Below are positions 1 through 7,790 of a DNA stretch of 64,000 nucleotides, in pieces. Source of the stretch: CAVQCT01 sp964371785 (lineage in GTDB: Bacteria; Zixibacteria; MSB-5A5; GN15; FEB-12); the NCBI GenBank assembly GCA_964371785.1, contig CAYJOL010000004.1:248001-312000 (forward strand), in the 5' to 3' direction. A model generated the notes under the pieces. That model did not search any database, was not told the DNA's origin, and saw nothing but the letters and a program-made list of their open reading frames with translations. A program made the position numbers and the translations under genes. Position 1 is the first letter of the stretch; each line of letters begins with the position of its first letter.

Positions 1-574
1 ACACTACCAGCCGGCCCGCGGAGTATTGATTCTTATAGAGCTGTTGGAGGCGATGAAAAGTGAAAACGCGTACGATGAAGTTTTCTCTGAGGCGCGGGTC
101 ATTGAGTCGCCCTTCCTCCTCAACCGGCATTTGGGGATGCTGTCGAATCAACGACGCCGCATACAGCCCCACTCCCTTTCGTTCGGCCGCGCCTGATTCG
201 TTGAACACCTTCACCCGCATCATGCCGCAGGACGGTGAGTCTTTTTTCAGGATGTACCCGCAGAGGTTGGAGAAATCTCGTTTAGCCACCCGACTCTCGG
301 CATAAGCGTTCATCTGGGCTGTCCAATCGACGCCTGACTTATTGCCAACCATCTGCGGTGACTCGATACTTCCAACCAACCGCACGGCTTCTCTTGGAAT
401 GCCCATCCCCACTTCTACTTCGGGGCAAATCGGCACAAACGTGAAATACTCCCCGAGTACATCGGTGATGAACCGGTCGTGCTTGTGCCCCGCGTCATAT
501 CGGACCTTCTGGCCGAGCAGACAGGTGGATATGCCTAGTCGGATGATCTCGGCACGGTCTTTTCTTTGGGTCAC
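1..574 (-). CDS. DUF523 / DUF1722 protein, 3' end cut by the window
   Basis: Read on the minus strand, this frame is open to the left edge. Its first ~150 residues match DUF523: ISTCLLGQKVRYD near the start, a CPEVEVGMGIPREAVRL motif, and DSPSCG further on. The frame then enters FTFHRLQQLYKNQYS, the beginning of DUF1722 (YbgA-type). DUF523 proteins have been linked to 2-thiouracil desulfidase activity; the DUF1722 role is unknown to me. I chose the GTG at 574 because GGGAG lies 9 bases upstream and the conserved part begins about 11 codons later. An in-frame TAG near 675 bounds the frame. A GCACC-GAAA-GGTGC hairpin (604-617) sits in the leader. The C-terminus lies outside the window. Confidence 0.85.
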   Translation of the reverse strand, partial: MTQRKDRAEIIRLGISTCLLGQKVRYDAGHKHDRFITDVLGEYFTFVPICPEVEVGMGIPREAVRLVGSIESPQMVGNKSGVDWTAQMNAYAESRVAKRDFSNLCGYILKKDSPSCGMMRVKVFNESGAAERKGVGLYAASLIRQHPQMPVEEEGRLNDPRLRENFIVRVFTFHRLQQLYKNQYSAGRLVV

Positions 575-751
575 TCTCAAATACTCCCGAACACTCAAGT
601 TTCGCACCGAAAGGTGCGCTAACTCACGCTGGAACGCAACCACTGAGTATGTATACGCCCAAAAACCCGATTTCTAGCCGAATATTTGGTGTCCTGAAGA
701 CTCCTTTTTCAAGTTACCTGACTTTGTCAGTCCGCAGAGTTCCAATCGGCA

Positions 752-778
752 TACTCACTCATACTCAATATCTACTCA
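752..778. repeat. Three helically phased TACTCA direct repeats
   Basis: TACTCA occurs at 752-757, 762-767 and 773-778, i.e. at 10- and 11-base intervals, so all copies face one side of the helix. An inverted copy, TGAGTA, is at 644-649. Such phasing is typical of sites bound by tandem regulator dimers such as OmpR/PhoB-type response regulators. No regulator is encoded nearby, so the assignment is only inferred. The sites lie about 180 bases upstream of the DUF523 start on the minus strand and about 60 bases upstream of the structured element at 839. Confidence 0.35.
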
Positions 779-838
779 AAATTGTCTCATCGTGCGGTCG
801 ATGGGGACTGCCGATGAACTAAATAGAAATTATAAAGA

Positions 839-952
839 AAACCCGTCGGTGCGAGTTCGGGGCGAGAAGATGGGCTAGGTAGGGGCTAAAGGGGGGCACG
901 ACCGGCGACAAAGACAACTTGCGGTCGCAGAATAACTGGCGGGTTTCTTTTT
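839..952 (+). ncRNA. Candidate structured RNA of about 110 nt
   Basis: The 492-base gap 575-1066 has no gene. Inside it, AAACCCGTCGG (839-849) pairs over 11 bp, with two or three G-U pairs, with CTGGCGGGTTT (936-946). A TGCG/CGCA pairing (850-853/926-929) continues the stem. The 3' arm is followed directly by TCTTTTTT, which looks like an intrinsic terminator tail. A TATAAA at 831-836 could be a -10 box, but no good -35 is visible. It does not match SRP, 6S or tmRNA cores that I know. The minus strand also ends in a T-rich run, so orientation is uncertain. Confidence 0.3.
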
Positions 953-1010
953 TAAATCGGCCGAAATGGAATCTTCGGTTAATCTCTTTTCAATACCTTC
1001 TCTATAAATT

Positions 1011-1039
1011 ACGGGCCGGCCTCATAGGTGTCGGCCCGT
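1011..1039 (-). terminator. Hairpin downstream of the DUF2207 gene
   Basis: ACGGGCCG (1011-1018) and CGGCCCGT (1032-1039) form a perfect 8-bp stem with a 13-base loop, about 28 bases past the DUF2207 stop codon. On the minus strand the hairpin is followed by AATTTATAG, a weak U tract, so termination efficiency is unclear. Confidence 0.4.
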
Positions 1040-1066
1040 AGTATTTTGAGGCCGAAGGCGACGGGT

Positions 1067-2836
1067 TTACCAGCTACCGCCACCACCGCCACCGAATCCC
1101 CCGCCGGAAAAGCCGCCGCCACCACTTCTGCCAGACGCACCACTTCCACGCGGGGCCGAAAACATCGCGGTACCGAGTGTGGAGGTCACATTTCCCAACG
1201 ATCGACCGAAGGCCACCGGATTGAATATCTGGGTCGAATATGGGGCAACGTACCATGCTGGAGGCGCCGCGGACTCCGCAAAAACATCCGCAAACGCCTT
1301 TGACCAATGATCGACCACATCCAGCGCTATTGCGTACGGCATATACTTATAGAAAACTTCCGGACCCATCCGCTGCAGACGGTCCTTGTCGGCCCGATTC
1401 ATGAATTCCTGGAATCCGTGAATGCCTTCGTTGGCCAGCGCTCCCTCGCGCGTTTTGGCCGGCATCGCTCCCGCAAAAAGCACGACAATAAGCCCCGACA
1501 ATCCGAACATGATAATCGACTTCACGACCGAATCAGGTGTAAGGATCAGCGACGCAAAGACTCCGAAAATGATAATCACTACACCGATCGACAAGTACTG
1601 GCTCCTCACCGATTCGGGATTGCGCGTAAAGTACTTTTTGTCGACAAGATCCGCAAAGAGTGTTGATTTCAGAATCCCCAGATTCCTGTAAAACCGATTC
1701 TTCATCTCGGAAACCAGAATCTCCCGTTTGCCGTCGGAAAATATATAGTCCATCAGCTTCCGTTCAAAATCGCTCAACTGATCGTCCGAGTCCTTCTGCT
1801 TGGTCAATTTATAGTCAACGCTGTCAAACAGGGCGATGAATCCTTCAGTCTTTACCCCTTCGAGTTTAAGATAGCCCTTCTCAGCCAGACCGATAATAGC
1901 ACCGGTAAGGTCACGCGGATCCAGTCTCTCGTCGATAAGTGCGCCCACTTCGGCGGCGTTGAGCGGCCTGCCGTTAAAGTCAGGAGGCTCATATTTGACT
2001 ACGAGGGCTTCTCGAACTCTGGGGTCCCGTCCGCGAGTCCAATACATGCGAAACATCGCAATCATCGCTATCAGGGGCAACAAGATCACCCAATTCTCAG
2101 CCGGATTGACCGCCATGAGAAATTTCTGCCATGCCGTAGGCGGGTGGACTATCCCTTTCGGCCAGCCCAGGACCACGGTAAGTCCCTCGCGTGTCGACAA
2201 ATTCCGGGTCGCCTGGAACTCCGCTCCGTTGCTGAAATTCCGTGCGTTGCAGTCCGCACCCTGCGATCCTGAATACCCGGTATAGCAGGTAGTTCGCAGT
2301 TCGCCGATTGTCCCCTCGGTGTCCAATGTCACGCGCGCTGAGGCTTCGCTAATCGGCGCCTGCCAGTAATTTCCGGTAACATTCCAGTACAGCTCGTCAT
2401 GGTCCTTGAGAAAAAGAATGACGTTGCTGACCCGATACGTAATGATATACGTCTGCTCACCTTCGACATACGTATCCGCATCGCCAATCCGGATATTGAC
2501 GACATTTCCCTCATGACTTACCCGGTATTTCCACTTGATGCCCGAATCGTTGGTAACGGATTCAACATCGATCGGCGTCTTCGTCACGTCTCCCAACTCG
2601 TTACGAAACTTGAAAGGAATCTCCCGGTAAATCCCATGCCGAGGTTGTTCGAATACGATCTTCAACGCCTCTTTCACGAATACCGTGCCGTCGGAATGGA
2701 TATTGATATCCGAGTGAAACGAGGTAATCGTGAAGTACTGTGCCGCCGATGGTGACGCCCAGAAGGCCACCAGGGCGACAATCATGACAGCCGGCAGCGG
2801 AACACCGGCGCGTATTCGCGCAATTATGTTTCTCAT
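1067..2836 (-). CDS. DUF2207 family predicted membrane protein
   Basis: The 589-residue product has a Sec signal peptide (about residues 1-33, ending SPSAAQ) and an extracytoplasmic beta-rich domain to about 245 that includes the family's GWPKG motif. A membrane helix follows near 248-265, then a cytoplasmic winged-helix-like region, then two more helices near 415-432 and 440-457. The last 25 residues are almost only Gly and Ser and end GGGGGGSW, which is common in DUF2207 proteins. It lies 24 bases downstream of lemA on the same strand, the usual pairing for this family. LemA/DUF2207 pairs are membrane proteins of unknown biochemical role. The ATG at 2836 is preceded by GGGAG. Confidence 0.9.
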   Translation of the reverse strand: MRNIIARIRAGVPLPAVMIVALVAFWASPSAAQYFTITSFHSDINIHSDGTVFVKEALKIVFEQPRHGIYREIPFKFRNELGDVTKTPIDVESVTNDSGIKWKYRVSHEGNVVNIRIGDADTYVEGEQTYIITYRVSNVILFLKDHDELYWNVTGNYWQAPISEASARVTLDTEGTIGELRTTCYTGYSGSQGADCNARNFSNGAEFQATRNLSTREGLTVVLGWPKGIVHPPTAWQKFLMAVNPAENWVILLPLIAMIAMFRMYWTRGRDPRVREALVVKYEPPDFNGRPLNAAEVGALIDERLDPRDLTGAIIGLAEKGYLKLEGVKTEGFIALFDSVDYKLTKQKDSDDQLSDFERKLMDYIFSDGKREILVSEMKNRFYRNLGILKSTLFADLVDKKYFTRNPESVRSQYLSIGVVIIIFGVFASLILTPDSVVKSIIMFGLSGLIVVLFAGAMPAKTREGALANEGIHGFQEFMNRADKDRLQRMGPEVFYKYMPYAIALDVVDHWSKAFADVFAESAAPPAWYVAPYSTQIFNPVAFGRSLGNVTSTLGTAMFSAPRGSGASGRSGGGGFSGGGFGGGGGGSW

Positions 2837-2860
2837 CTTATCTCCCTCAGGTTGAACCGC

Positions 2861-3427
2861 CTACGAACTGAAATCTCCTTTGACCGGCTTGCGTTCCTCG
2901 GGCGACTCAAGCTGGAAGAACTCTTCGGACTTGAAACCAAAAGACGATGCCATCAGATTGGCCGGGAAAGTTTCAATTGAGGTGTTGTAGTCACGAACTA
3001 CGGCGTTGTAGTACCGGCGGGCCGCCTCAATGCTGTTTTCCAGCTCCTGGAATTGGGACTGAAGCTGTAAGAAGTTAGTATTGGCTTTCAGCTCGGGATA
3101 CGCTTCGGCAACGGCAAAGAGGCTTTTTAACGTTTCCTTGAACATGTTGTCCTTCTCGGCCATTTCCTTGGGCGAACCTGCCTGCATCGCCTGGGCGCGG
3201 GCTTGTGTAACCCGTTCGAACACCCCCTTCTCGTGGGCGGCATACCCCTTGACAGTCTCAACTAAATTCGGTACCAGGTCGTAGCGTTTCTTCAATTGTA
3301 CATCAATATCAGAAAACGACGAGCGTACGGTATTACGCAGCCGTACCAGCCGATTGTACATGCTGATCAGCCACGCTGCGATAATGACGACAAAAGCTAC
3401 AAAGATTAATAGGCCGACTATACCCAT
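2861..3427 (-). CDS. lemA: LemA family protein
   Basis: This is a 188-residue protein with one N-terminal membrane helix (about residues 3-21). A long helical region follows, with the family signature NRLVRLRNTVRSSFSDIDVQ and KRYDLVPNLVETVKGYAAHE. LemA proteins have a short N-terminal tail and a helical-bundle domain on the cytoplasmic or periplasmic face. Their function is not established, though they are often linked to envelope or protease genes. The start ATG at 3427 has a GCGGAGG site 7 bases upstream. The gene is first in a two-gene unit with DUF2207 and has its own predicted promoter. Confidence 0.93.
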   Translation of the reverse strand: MGIVGLLIFVAFVVIIAAWLISMYNRLVRLRNTVRSSFSDIDVQLKKRYDLVPNLVETVKGYAAHEKGVFERVTQARAQAMQAGSPKEMAEKDNMFKETLKSLFAVAEAYPELKANTNFLQLQSQFQELENSIEAARRYYNAVVRDYNTSIETFPANLMASSFGFKSEEFFQLESPEERKPVKGDFSS

Positions 3428-3460
3428 GTCTGTTCCTCCGCGTGTAATTTGATTCTAAAT

Positions 3461-3489
3461 ATACTACAGCCCGCCGGCGCGCCCGTCAA
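3461..3489 (-). promoter_or_regulatory. Predicted sigma-70 promoter of lemA-DUF2207
   Basis: On the minus strand TTGACG (3489-3484) and TAGTAT (3466-3461) are separated by exactly 17 bases, about 35 bases upstream of the lemA start codon. The -35 matches consensus at five of six bases and the -10 at four. Confidence 0.5.
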
Positions 3490-3609
3490 CAAGTATTGTA
3501 CGGGATTACACGTGAGGATATTGCGCAGGTATTTGGATGCCGGGTCATTTACGGCCGAATAGTAAATCCGGCCATAAATCTACTCCGCTGACGCCTATTG
3601 AGAAGACAA

Positions 3610-4092
3610 TCAGACGAGCTGACTCTCGAGCTGCTGCACTGTCCGTTCAGCTTCGAGCCAGTTATCCAGGTCGCTTCCGGGGGTGAATCCGCGACGCTCT
3701 GAAAGCGTGTAGGCTAATTTTTCGACCAGCGTTTTCGGCTCGACGCGATTAGCATCGAGACGGATTTCCACACGCGAGCCGTCATCGCTCTCAATCACCA
3801 GCCGACCATCTCTGTCATTTTCACCTTCCAACAGGAGTCGTGCCGGTTGCTTGACGGTAACAGTCGGGCTGTTTAATTGCTCGGGTGACCAGTGACCGAC
3901 ATATAAGTTGATACTGCCAATCTGACGGCCGTCCCTGCCCAATCCCACTCCCATGAAAGGGATGCTTTCGTTGATGGTGACGGCGGCCTTACCCCGATGA
4001 CTTACCGCCACCGTGGCAAAACGGTACTGGTTGTCGGCACTGAATTTTCTGAGAAACCGTGCCCAAGCGTTTCGTTTAATCTCGTTCAACAT
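3610..4092 (-). CDS. DUF5335-like / DUF2934-like small protein
   Basis: This is a 160-residue soluble protein without signal peptide. The N-terminal ~115 residues resemble DUF5335: a WARFLRKFS start, a central INLYVGHW segment, then a beta-strand with RLVIESDDGSRVEIRL. The C-terminal ~35 residues (AYTLSERRGFTPGSDLDNWLEAE) resemble DUF2934, a short helical module ending in a conserved W-L-x-A-E. Neither family has a known function. I chose the ATG at 4092 because GGAGGAGG sits immediately before it; upstream TTG codons overlap that site and are unlikely starts. It stands alone, 182 bases upstream of lemA on the same strand. Confidence 0.65.
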   Translation of the reverse strand: MLNEIKRNAWARFLRKFSADNQYRFATVAVSHRGKAAVTINESIPFMGVGLGRDGRQIGSINLYVGHWSPEQLNSPTVTVKQPARLLLEGENDRDGRLVIESDDGSRVEIRLDANRVEPKTLVEKLAYTLSERRGFTPGSDLDNWLEAERTVQQLESQLV

Positions 4093-4251
4093 ATCCTCCT
4101 CCAACAAAAACGTGTTGTCTTGCGATCGACCGGCCGCCTTCCTCCGGCGGCATGACCGATTAGTATAGGTATCGGCTCGGTCAAAATAAAAGATAACTTG
4201 TGTGTCGCGCGTTTAACTATGTTTAAATTCTCATCAATTTAACCGGACAAT

Positions 4252-4263
4252 TTTCGTACGAAA
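4252..4263. promoter_or_regulatory. 12-bp perfect palindrome in a divergent intergenic region
   Basis: TTTCGTACGAAA is a perfect 12-bp palindrome in an AT-rich stretch, about 150 bases upstream of the alcohol dehydrogenase start and 160 from the divergent DUF5335-like gene. The 319-base gap 4093-4411 otherwise shows no gene and no convincing promoter. It could be an operator for either gene. Confidence 0.3.
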
Positions 4264-4411
4264 TATTAACACGTCGACAAAAGCCCTTGCGTCCGACGGT
4301 CTGACTCTATCATCATTACCGATAGTAACTTCGGACCTGGAATCTCACTGAGTCGCGGCGCTTGTCCGACCCGAAGTTTCAAGCTGGTTTCGCAAATTGG
4401 ATTGGTGCTCC

Positions 4412-5413
4412 ATGAAGGCAATGGTACTTGAAGCGGCGAAGCAGCCGCTGGTTTATAGACGAATCGATGACCCTAAGCCTCAGGCCGGGCAGGTGTTGCT
4501 GAAGGTCCACGCGTGCGGTGTGTGTCGCACCGACTTGCACATTGTCGATGGTGAACTGTCGGAACCAAAACTGCCCCTGATAATCGGACATCAGATTGTT
4601 GGAACGGTCATCCGCTGCGGCCCTGAAGCTGACCTGTTCTCTCCGGGGGATCGGGTGGGCGTGCCATGGCTCGGATGGAGCTGTGGCAAGTGCCGGTACT
4701 GCCGTTCGGGTCAGGAGAACTTGTGCGATGATGCCAGATACACGGGCTATCAAATAGACGGCGGCTATGCCGAGATGTGTGTGGCCGATGAACGATTCTG
4801 TTTTGCCATCCCCGATGGTTTCGGGAACCTGCAGGCTGCCCCCCTGCTGTGCGCGGGGCTTATCGGATTCCGCTCCTATCGAATGACGGGTGAAGCGGCG
4901 CGGTTGGGGTTTTACGGTTTCGGCGCCGCGGCGCACATTCTCATTCAGGTTGCCAGGCACGATAAACGAAAAATCTACGCTTTTAGCAAGGATGGTGACA
5001 CGGAGGCCCAGGAGTTCGCCCGAAGGCTCGGGGCGGACTGGGCAGGCGGATCCAGCGACCACGCACCCGATGAACTTGACGCCGCCATAATTTTCGCACC
5101 GGTCGGCGCATTGGTTCCGGCGGCTCTCAAGGCTGTTCGCAAAGGCGGAATCGTTGTCTGCGGCGGAATTCACATGAGTGATATCCCGACATTCCCGTAT
5201 TCAATCCTCTGGGGAGAACGCATACTCCGGTCGGTGGCTAACCTCACGCGAAAAGACGGTGAAGAATTTCTTTCCATGGCGCCACGAATACCGATTTCTT
5301 CCGAGGTCCACACTTATCCGCTGGAACAGGCCAATCACGCCCTCGATGACCTTCGCGCCGGCAAATTCACCGGCGCCGCCGTAATCGTTGTCGACGCGGA
5401 CCTCAATCTGTGA
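4412..5413 (+). CDS. Zinc-dependent alcohol dehydrogenase (AdhP/AdhA type)
   Basis: The 333-residue MDR-family protein has the catalytic zinc residues Cys38 (in GVCRTDLH), His60 and Cys147, and structural zinc cysteines 91, 94, 97 and 105 (CGKCRYC...NLC). A Rossmann signature GFYGFGAAAH lies near residue 167. The family oxidises alcohols or reduces aldehydes with NAD(P)(H); the substrate cannot be read from sequence. The usual G-H-E motif is G-H-Q here, so the second-shell Glu is replaced by Gln. The ATG at 4412 matches the family start although no strong ribosome binding site precedes it. The gene is alone and converges on the MCP gene at 5493. Confidence 0.88.
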   Translation: MKAMVLEAAKQPLVYRRIDDPKPQAGQVLLKVHACGVCRTDLHIVDGELSEPKLPLIIGHQIVGTVIRCGPEADLFSPGDRVGVPWLGWSCGKCRYCRSGQENLCDDARYTGYQIDGGYAEMCVADERFCFAIPDGFGNLQAAPLLCAGLIGFRSYRMTGEAARLGFYGFGAAAHILIQVARHDKRKIYAFSKDGDTEAQEFARRLGADWAGGSSDHAPDELDAAIIFAPVGALVPAALKAVRKGGIVVCGGIHMSDIPTFPYSILWGERILRSVANLTRKDGEEFLSMAPRIPISSEVHTYPLEQANHALDDLRAGKFTGAAVIVVDADLNL

Positions 5414-5430
5414 AAAAGATCGCGATGCAA

Positions 5431-5464
5431 AGAAAACAGGTGGCGAGATCAATCTCCCCACCTG
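5431..5464 (-). terminator. Intrinsic terminator of the first MCP gene
   Basis: CAGGTGG (5437-5443) pairs with CCACCTG (5458-5464), and inside that stem GAGAT/ATCTC pair again. On the minus strand the hairpin is followed by TTTTCTTT. It lies about 30 bases past the MCP stop codon, between two convergent genes. Confidence 0.75.
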
Positions 5465-5492
5465 AGTCGTCAATTCAATTCTTCGCGAAAGA

Positions 5493-7523
5493 CTATCTGG
5501 TTCTGAACTGACCGACAACGGATTTGAGCGCCTCCGCCTGACGGTTCAACTCCTCCGCCGCCGCGGCCGACTGTTGCGCTCCCGAGGCCGTCTCCCGCGT
5601 CACCGACGAAATATGCTCGATATTCTTCGAGATCTGCTCCGCCGCCGAGGACTGCTCCTCCGCCGCTGTCGCTATCTGCTGGATCATGTCCATCACCCGC
5701 TGTGACATCACCACGATCTCGTTCAGACTGCCGCCCGCCTTGTCGGCCAACTGACGGCCCCGTTCTACTTCGTCGATACCGGTCTGCATCGATTGCACCG
5801 CTTCGACCGTTTCCTGCTGAATCCCCTTGATCATCTGGGTGATTTCGCCGGTCGCCTTGCCAGTCCGTTCGGCCAGCTTACGCACCTCATCGGCCACCAC
5901 CGCGAACCCGCGACCCTGCTCCCCGGCCCGCGCCGCTTCGATCGCCGCGTTCAACGCCAACAGATTCGTCTGATCCGCAATGTCGTCGATAACGCTGGTA
6001 ATCTCGCCGATTTGATCGGCGGATCCGGCCAGCTTTTCAATCGAAGTGGCCGACGACCTCACTACTTCGGCAATTCGCTGCATACCCAGAATCGTCTCGG
6101 ACACCACCTGACCGCCTGAGCCTGCGTTCTCCGAGGCCTTGCGCGATGCATCGGTGGCGTCACCTGCGTTCTTGGATGACTCCACAATTGTTGCAGTCAT
6201 CTCTTCGACCGCCGCTGATACCTGTGATATTTGTTGTGACTGGTCCTGAGCTCCCTTGGACATCTGTTCGGACGATGATGATATCTCATTTGAAGCGCTG
6301 GCCAGTTCAGTGGCGTTCAGTCGGAGTTGGCAAATCATGTCATTGAAATTTGAAATCATCGTTTCAAAAGCTTTTCCCAGGGCGTCTTTTGCCGACTTTG
6401 GTTTTACGCTTACCGTGAGATCTCTGTTCGCCAGTGATTGCGCGGCATTCGCCAATTCTCTCATGTAGTCCATGAGACTCCGGAATGAGTCGGCCAACAC
6501 GCCGGTTTCATCTTTTGATCGGTGATCGATTCTCTGCTCGATATCGCCTGCTGCAACCGCCGTCGCAATGCCGCTGATTTGTACCAGAGGTGTCGCGATC
6601 ATCTTTGCTACATATATAGCGGCCCAGGTACCGAACACCACCGCCAGGAGTGCCACTATCAAAGGCAACAGGACGCCCTTTCTGGCGTTCGTCGCGCCGA
6701 GCTCCGAACTGGTTTTCATATCAGAAGTCGCCTGAGCGTAGGTTGCTTCAATCAAGGGCTCAAGTTTATGGATCGCATTACGCATCGCCTCGGTCTTCTC
6801 TTCGATCACTTTGTCCTGCGCTACAAGCTGCGTAAAGGACGAGGTATACTCATCCAGGCCGGAAATGATCTCCTGCTGTTTGTCCGATGACAGGCCTGTT
6901 GATTTTACATTGGATTTCATGCTCTCAGACACGGCGAGGGCACTGGTGAAGTATTTGGGATTGCTCCGCAGAAGATAGTCCTTTTCATGCCTGCGCATCA
7001 TCAGCAGGTCGACCTCAAACTGCTTGTTCTTGATACCGGCAAACGTCGCCTCCAGCTTGTGGGCGGCGTCTCTGAATTTTCCCTGTAGCCCGGCGTTCTC
7101 ATCAAGTCCCTTAGTCTGCCAGCCCTGTGCGATTTCATCGAAGGCTTTCTGATATACTCGCAAGTCGGCCAGCATCTGGTCGGTCTGGTCTATATCCCGA
7201 GAGGCATCCCGTGCGACATAAAGTTCTCTGAGTAGCCCAAGTGAGCTTTCTACAGAATCCGTCGCGGCCATGACTTTTTCTACATAGTCGGTCTCCCGGC
7301 GCAAAAGATAGTCTTTCTCCGACCTCCGAGCCTGTAGCATGTACCTGTCGACATTGGTAGCATGCATCATTCGAGCTACATCAAACGACAGGACAGCTTC
7401 ATAGGCCGTAATCGTAGATTCCACGGTCATGTAGAAACGTAAGGAAATCACAAGCATCAGCGCGATCAAAACGCCGAACGCGCCATACAGCTTTTTGCTG
7501 ATTTTGAAATCCCGGTAAAACAT
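5493..7523 (-). CDS. Methyl-accepting chemotaxis protein with HBM-type sensor domain
   Basis: The 676-residue transmembrane receptor has TM1 near residues 12-31, a periplasmic helical domain to ~280, TM2 near 283-305 and HAMP to ~356. A second HAMP-like segment precedes a cytoplasmic signalling domain (~400-676) with the hairpin tip DQTNLLALNAAIEAARAGEQ. The periplasmic domain contains two RRxEKDYLLR repeats (about 67-76 and 177-186), the hallmark of the helical bimodular (HBM) sensor known from McpS-type receptors for organic acids. It would signal to CheA/CheW, which are not in this window. The ATG at 7523 has GAGGAG upstream. There is no C-terminal pentapeptide for CheR/CheB tethering. Confidence 0.92.
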   Translation of the reverse strand: MFYRDFKISKKLYGAFGVLIALMLVISLRFYMTVESTITAYEAVLSFDVARMMHATNVDRYMLQARRSEKDYLLRRETDYVEKVMAATDSVESSLGLLRELYVARDASRDIDQTDQMLADLRVYQKAFDEIAQGWQTKGLDENAGLQGKFRDAAHKLEATFAGIKNKQFEVDLLMMRRHEKDYLLRSNPKYFTSALAVSESMKSNVKSTGLSSDKQQEIISGLDEYTSSFTQLVAQDKVIEEKTEAMRNAIHKLEPLIEATYAQATSDMKTSSELGATNARKGVLLPLIVALLAVVFGTWAAIYVAKMIATPLVQISGIATAVAAGDIEQRIDHRSKDETGVLADSFRSLMDYMRELANAAQSLANRDLTVSVKPKSAKDALGKAFETMISNFNDMICQLRLNATELASASNEISSSSEQMSKGAQDQSQQISQVSAAVEEMTATIVESSKNAGDATDASRKASENAGSGGQVVSETILGMQRIAEVVRSSATSIEKLAGSADQIGEITSVIDDIADQTNLLALNAAIEAARAGEQGRGFAVVADEVRKLAERTGKATGEITQMIKGIQQETVEAVQSMQTGIDEVERGRQLADKAGGSLNEIVVMSQRVMDMIQQIATAAEEQSSAAEQISKNIEHISSVTRETASGAQQSAAAAEELNRQAEALKSVVGQFRTR
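5527..5993. repeat. 467-bp near-identical block, copy 1 (within MCP gene)
   Basis: This block matches 7831-8297 base for base except at two positions. It encodes the most C-terminal part of the MCP signalling domain, including the hairpin tip. Sequence on the side nearer the membrane segments diverges abruptly beyond 5993. Confidence 0.97.
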
Positions 7524-7736
7524 GTGGTTCGCTCCTCTTTTATCAAACAACGTGCGATATTGGACCATCTGAGCCCCTCAAGCGATCGATATCCTCTCCG
7601 GAAGGAATCTCATCGTGCAATCACTACCGCTCTTCCCTTATCGTACTATTATCGACAAAATCAGTACATCCTGTACTAGTTTATCCATGAAATTTCCAAA
7701 AGTCTTGTTCTAGCCCGCCGATCGGCTGCCTTAGGA

Positions 7737-7766
7737 GAAAGGGAGCGATGCTAAATCGTCCCTTTC
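7737..7766 (-). terminator. Hairpin downstream of the second MCP gene
   Basis: GAAAGGGA (7737-7744) pairs with TCCCTTTC (7759-7766), with CGAT/ATCG pairing inside and one unpaired G. It starts about 25 bases after the MCP stop codon at 7791. The U tract on the minus strand is short, so this is a moderate terminator candidate. The rest of the 267-base gap to the upstream start of the first MCP shows nothing clear. Confidence 0.5.
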
Positions 7767-7790
7767 ACGCTCAAATGGCTCATTCAAAAG

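Noticed and set aside
60..677. Open frames on the plus strand at the left edge
   Set aside because: They are antisense to the DUF523/DUF1722 gene, whose conserved motifs are clear on the minus strand.
839..952. SRP (4.5S) or 6S RNA
   Set aside because: The SRP apical loop consensus and the 6S central bubble are not present.
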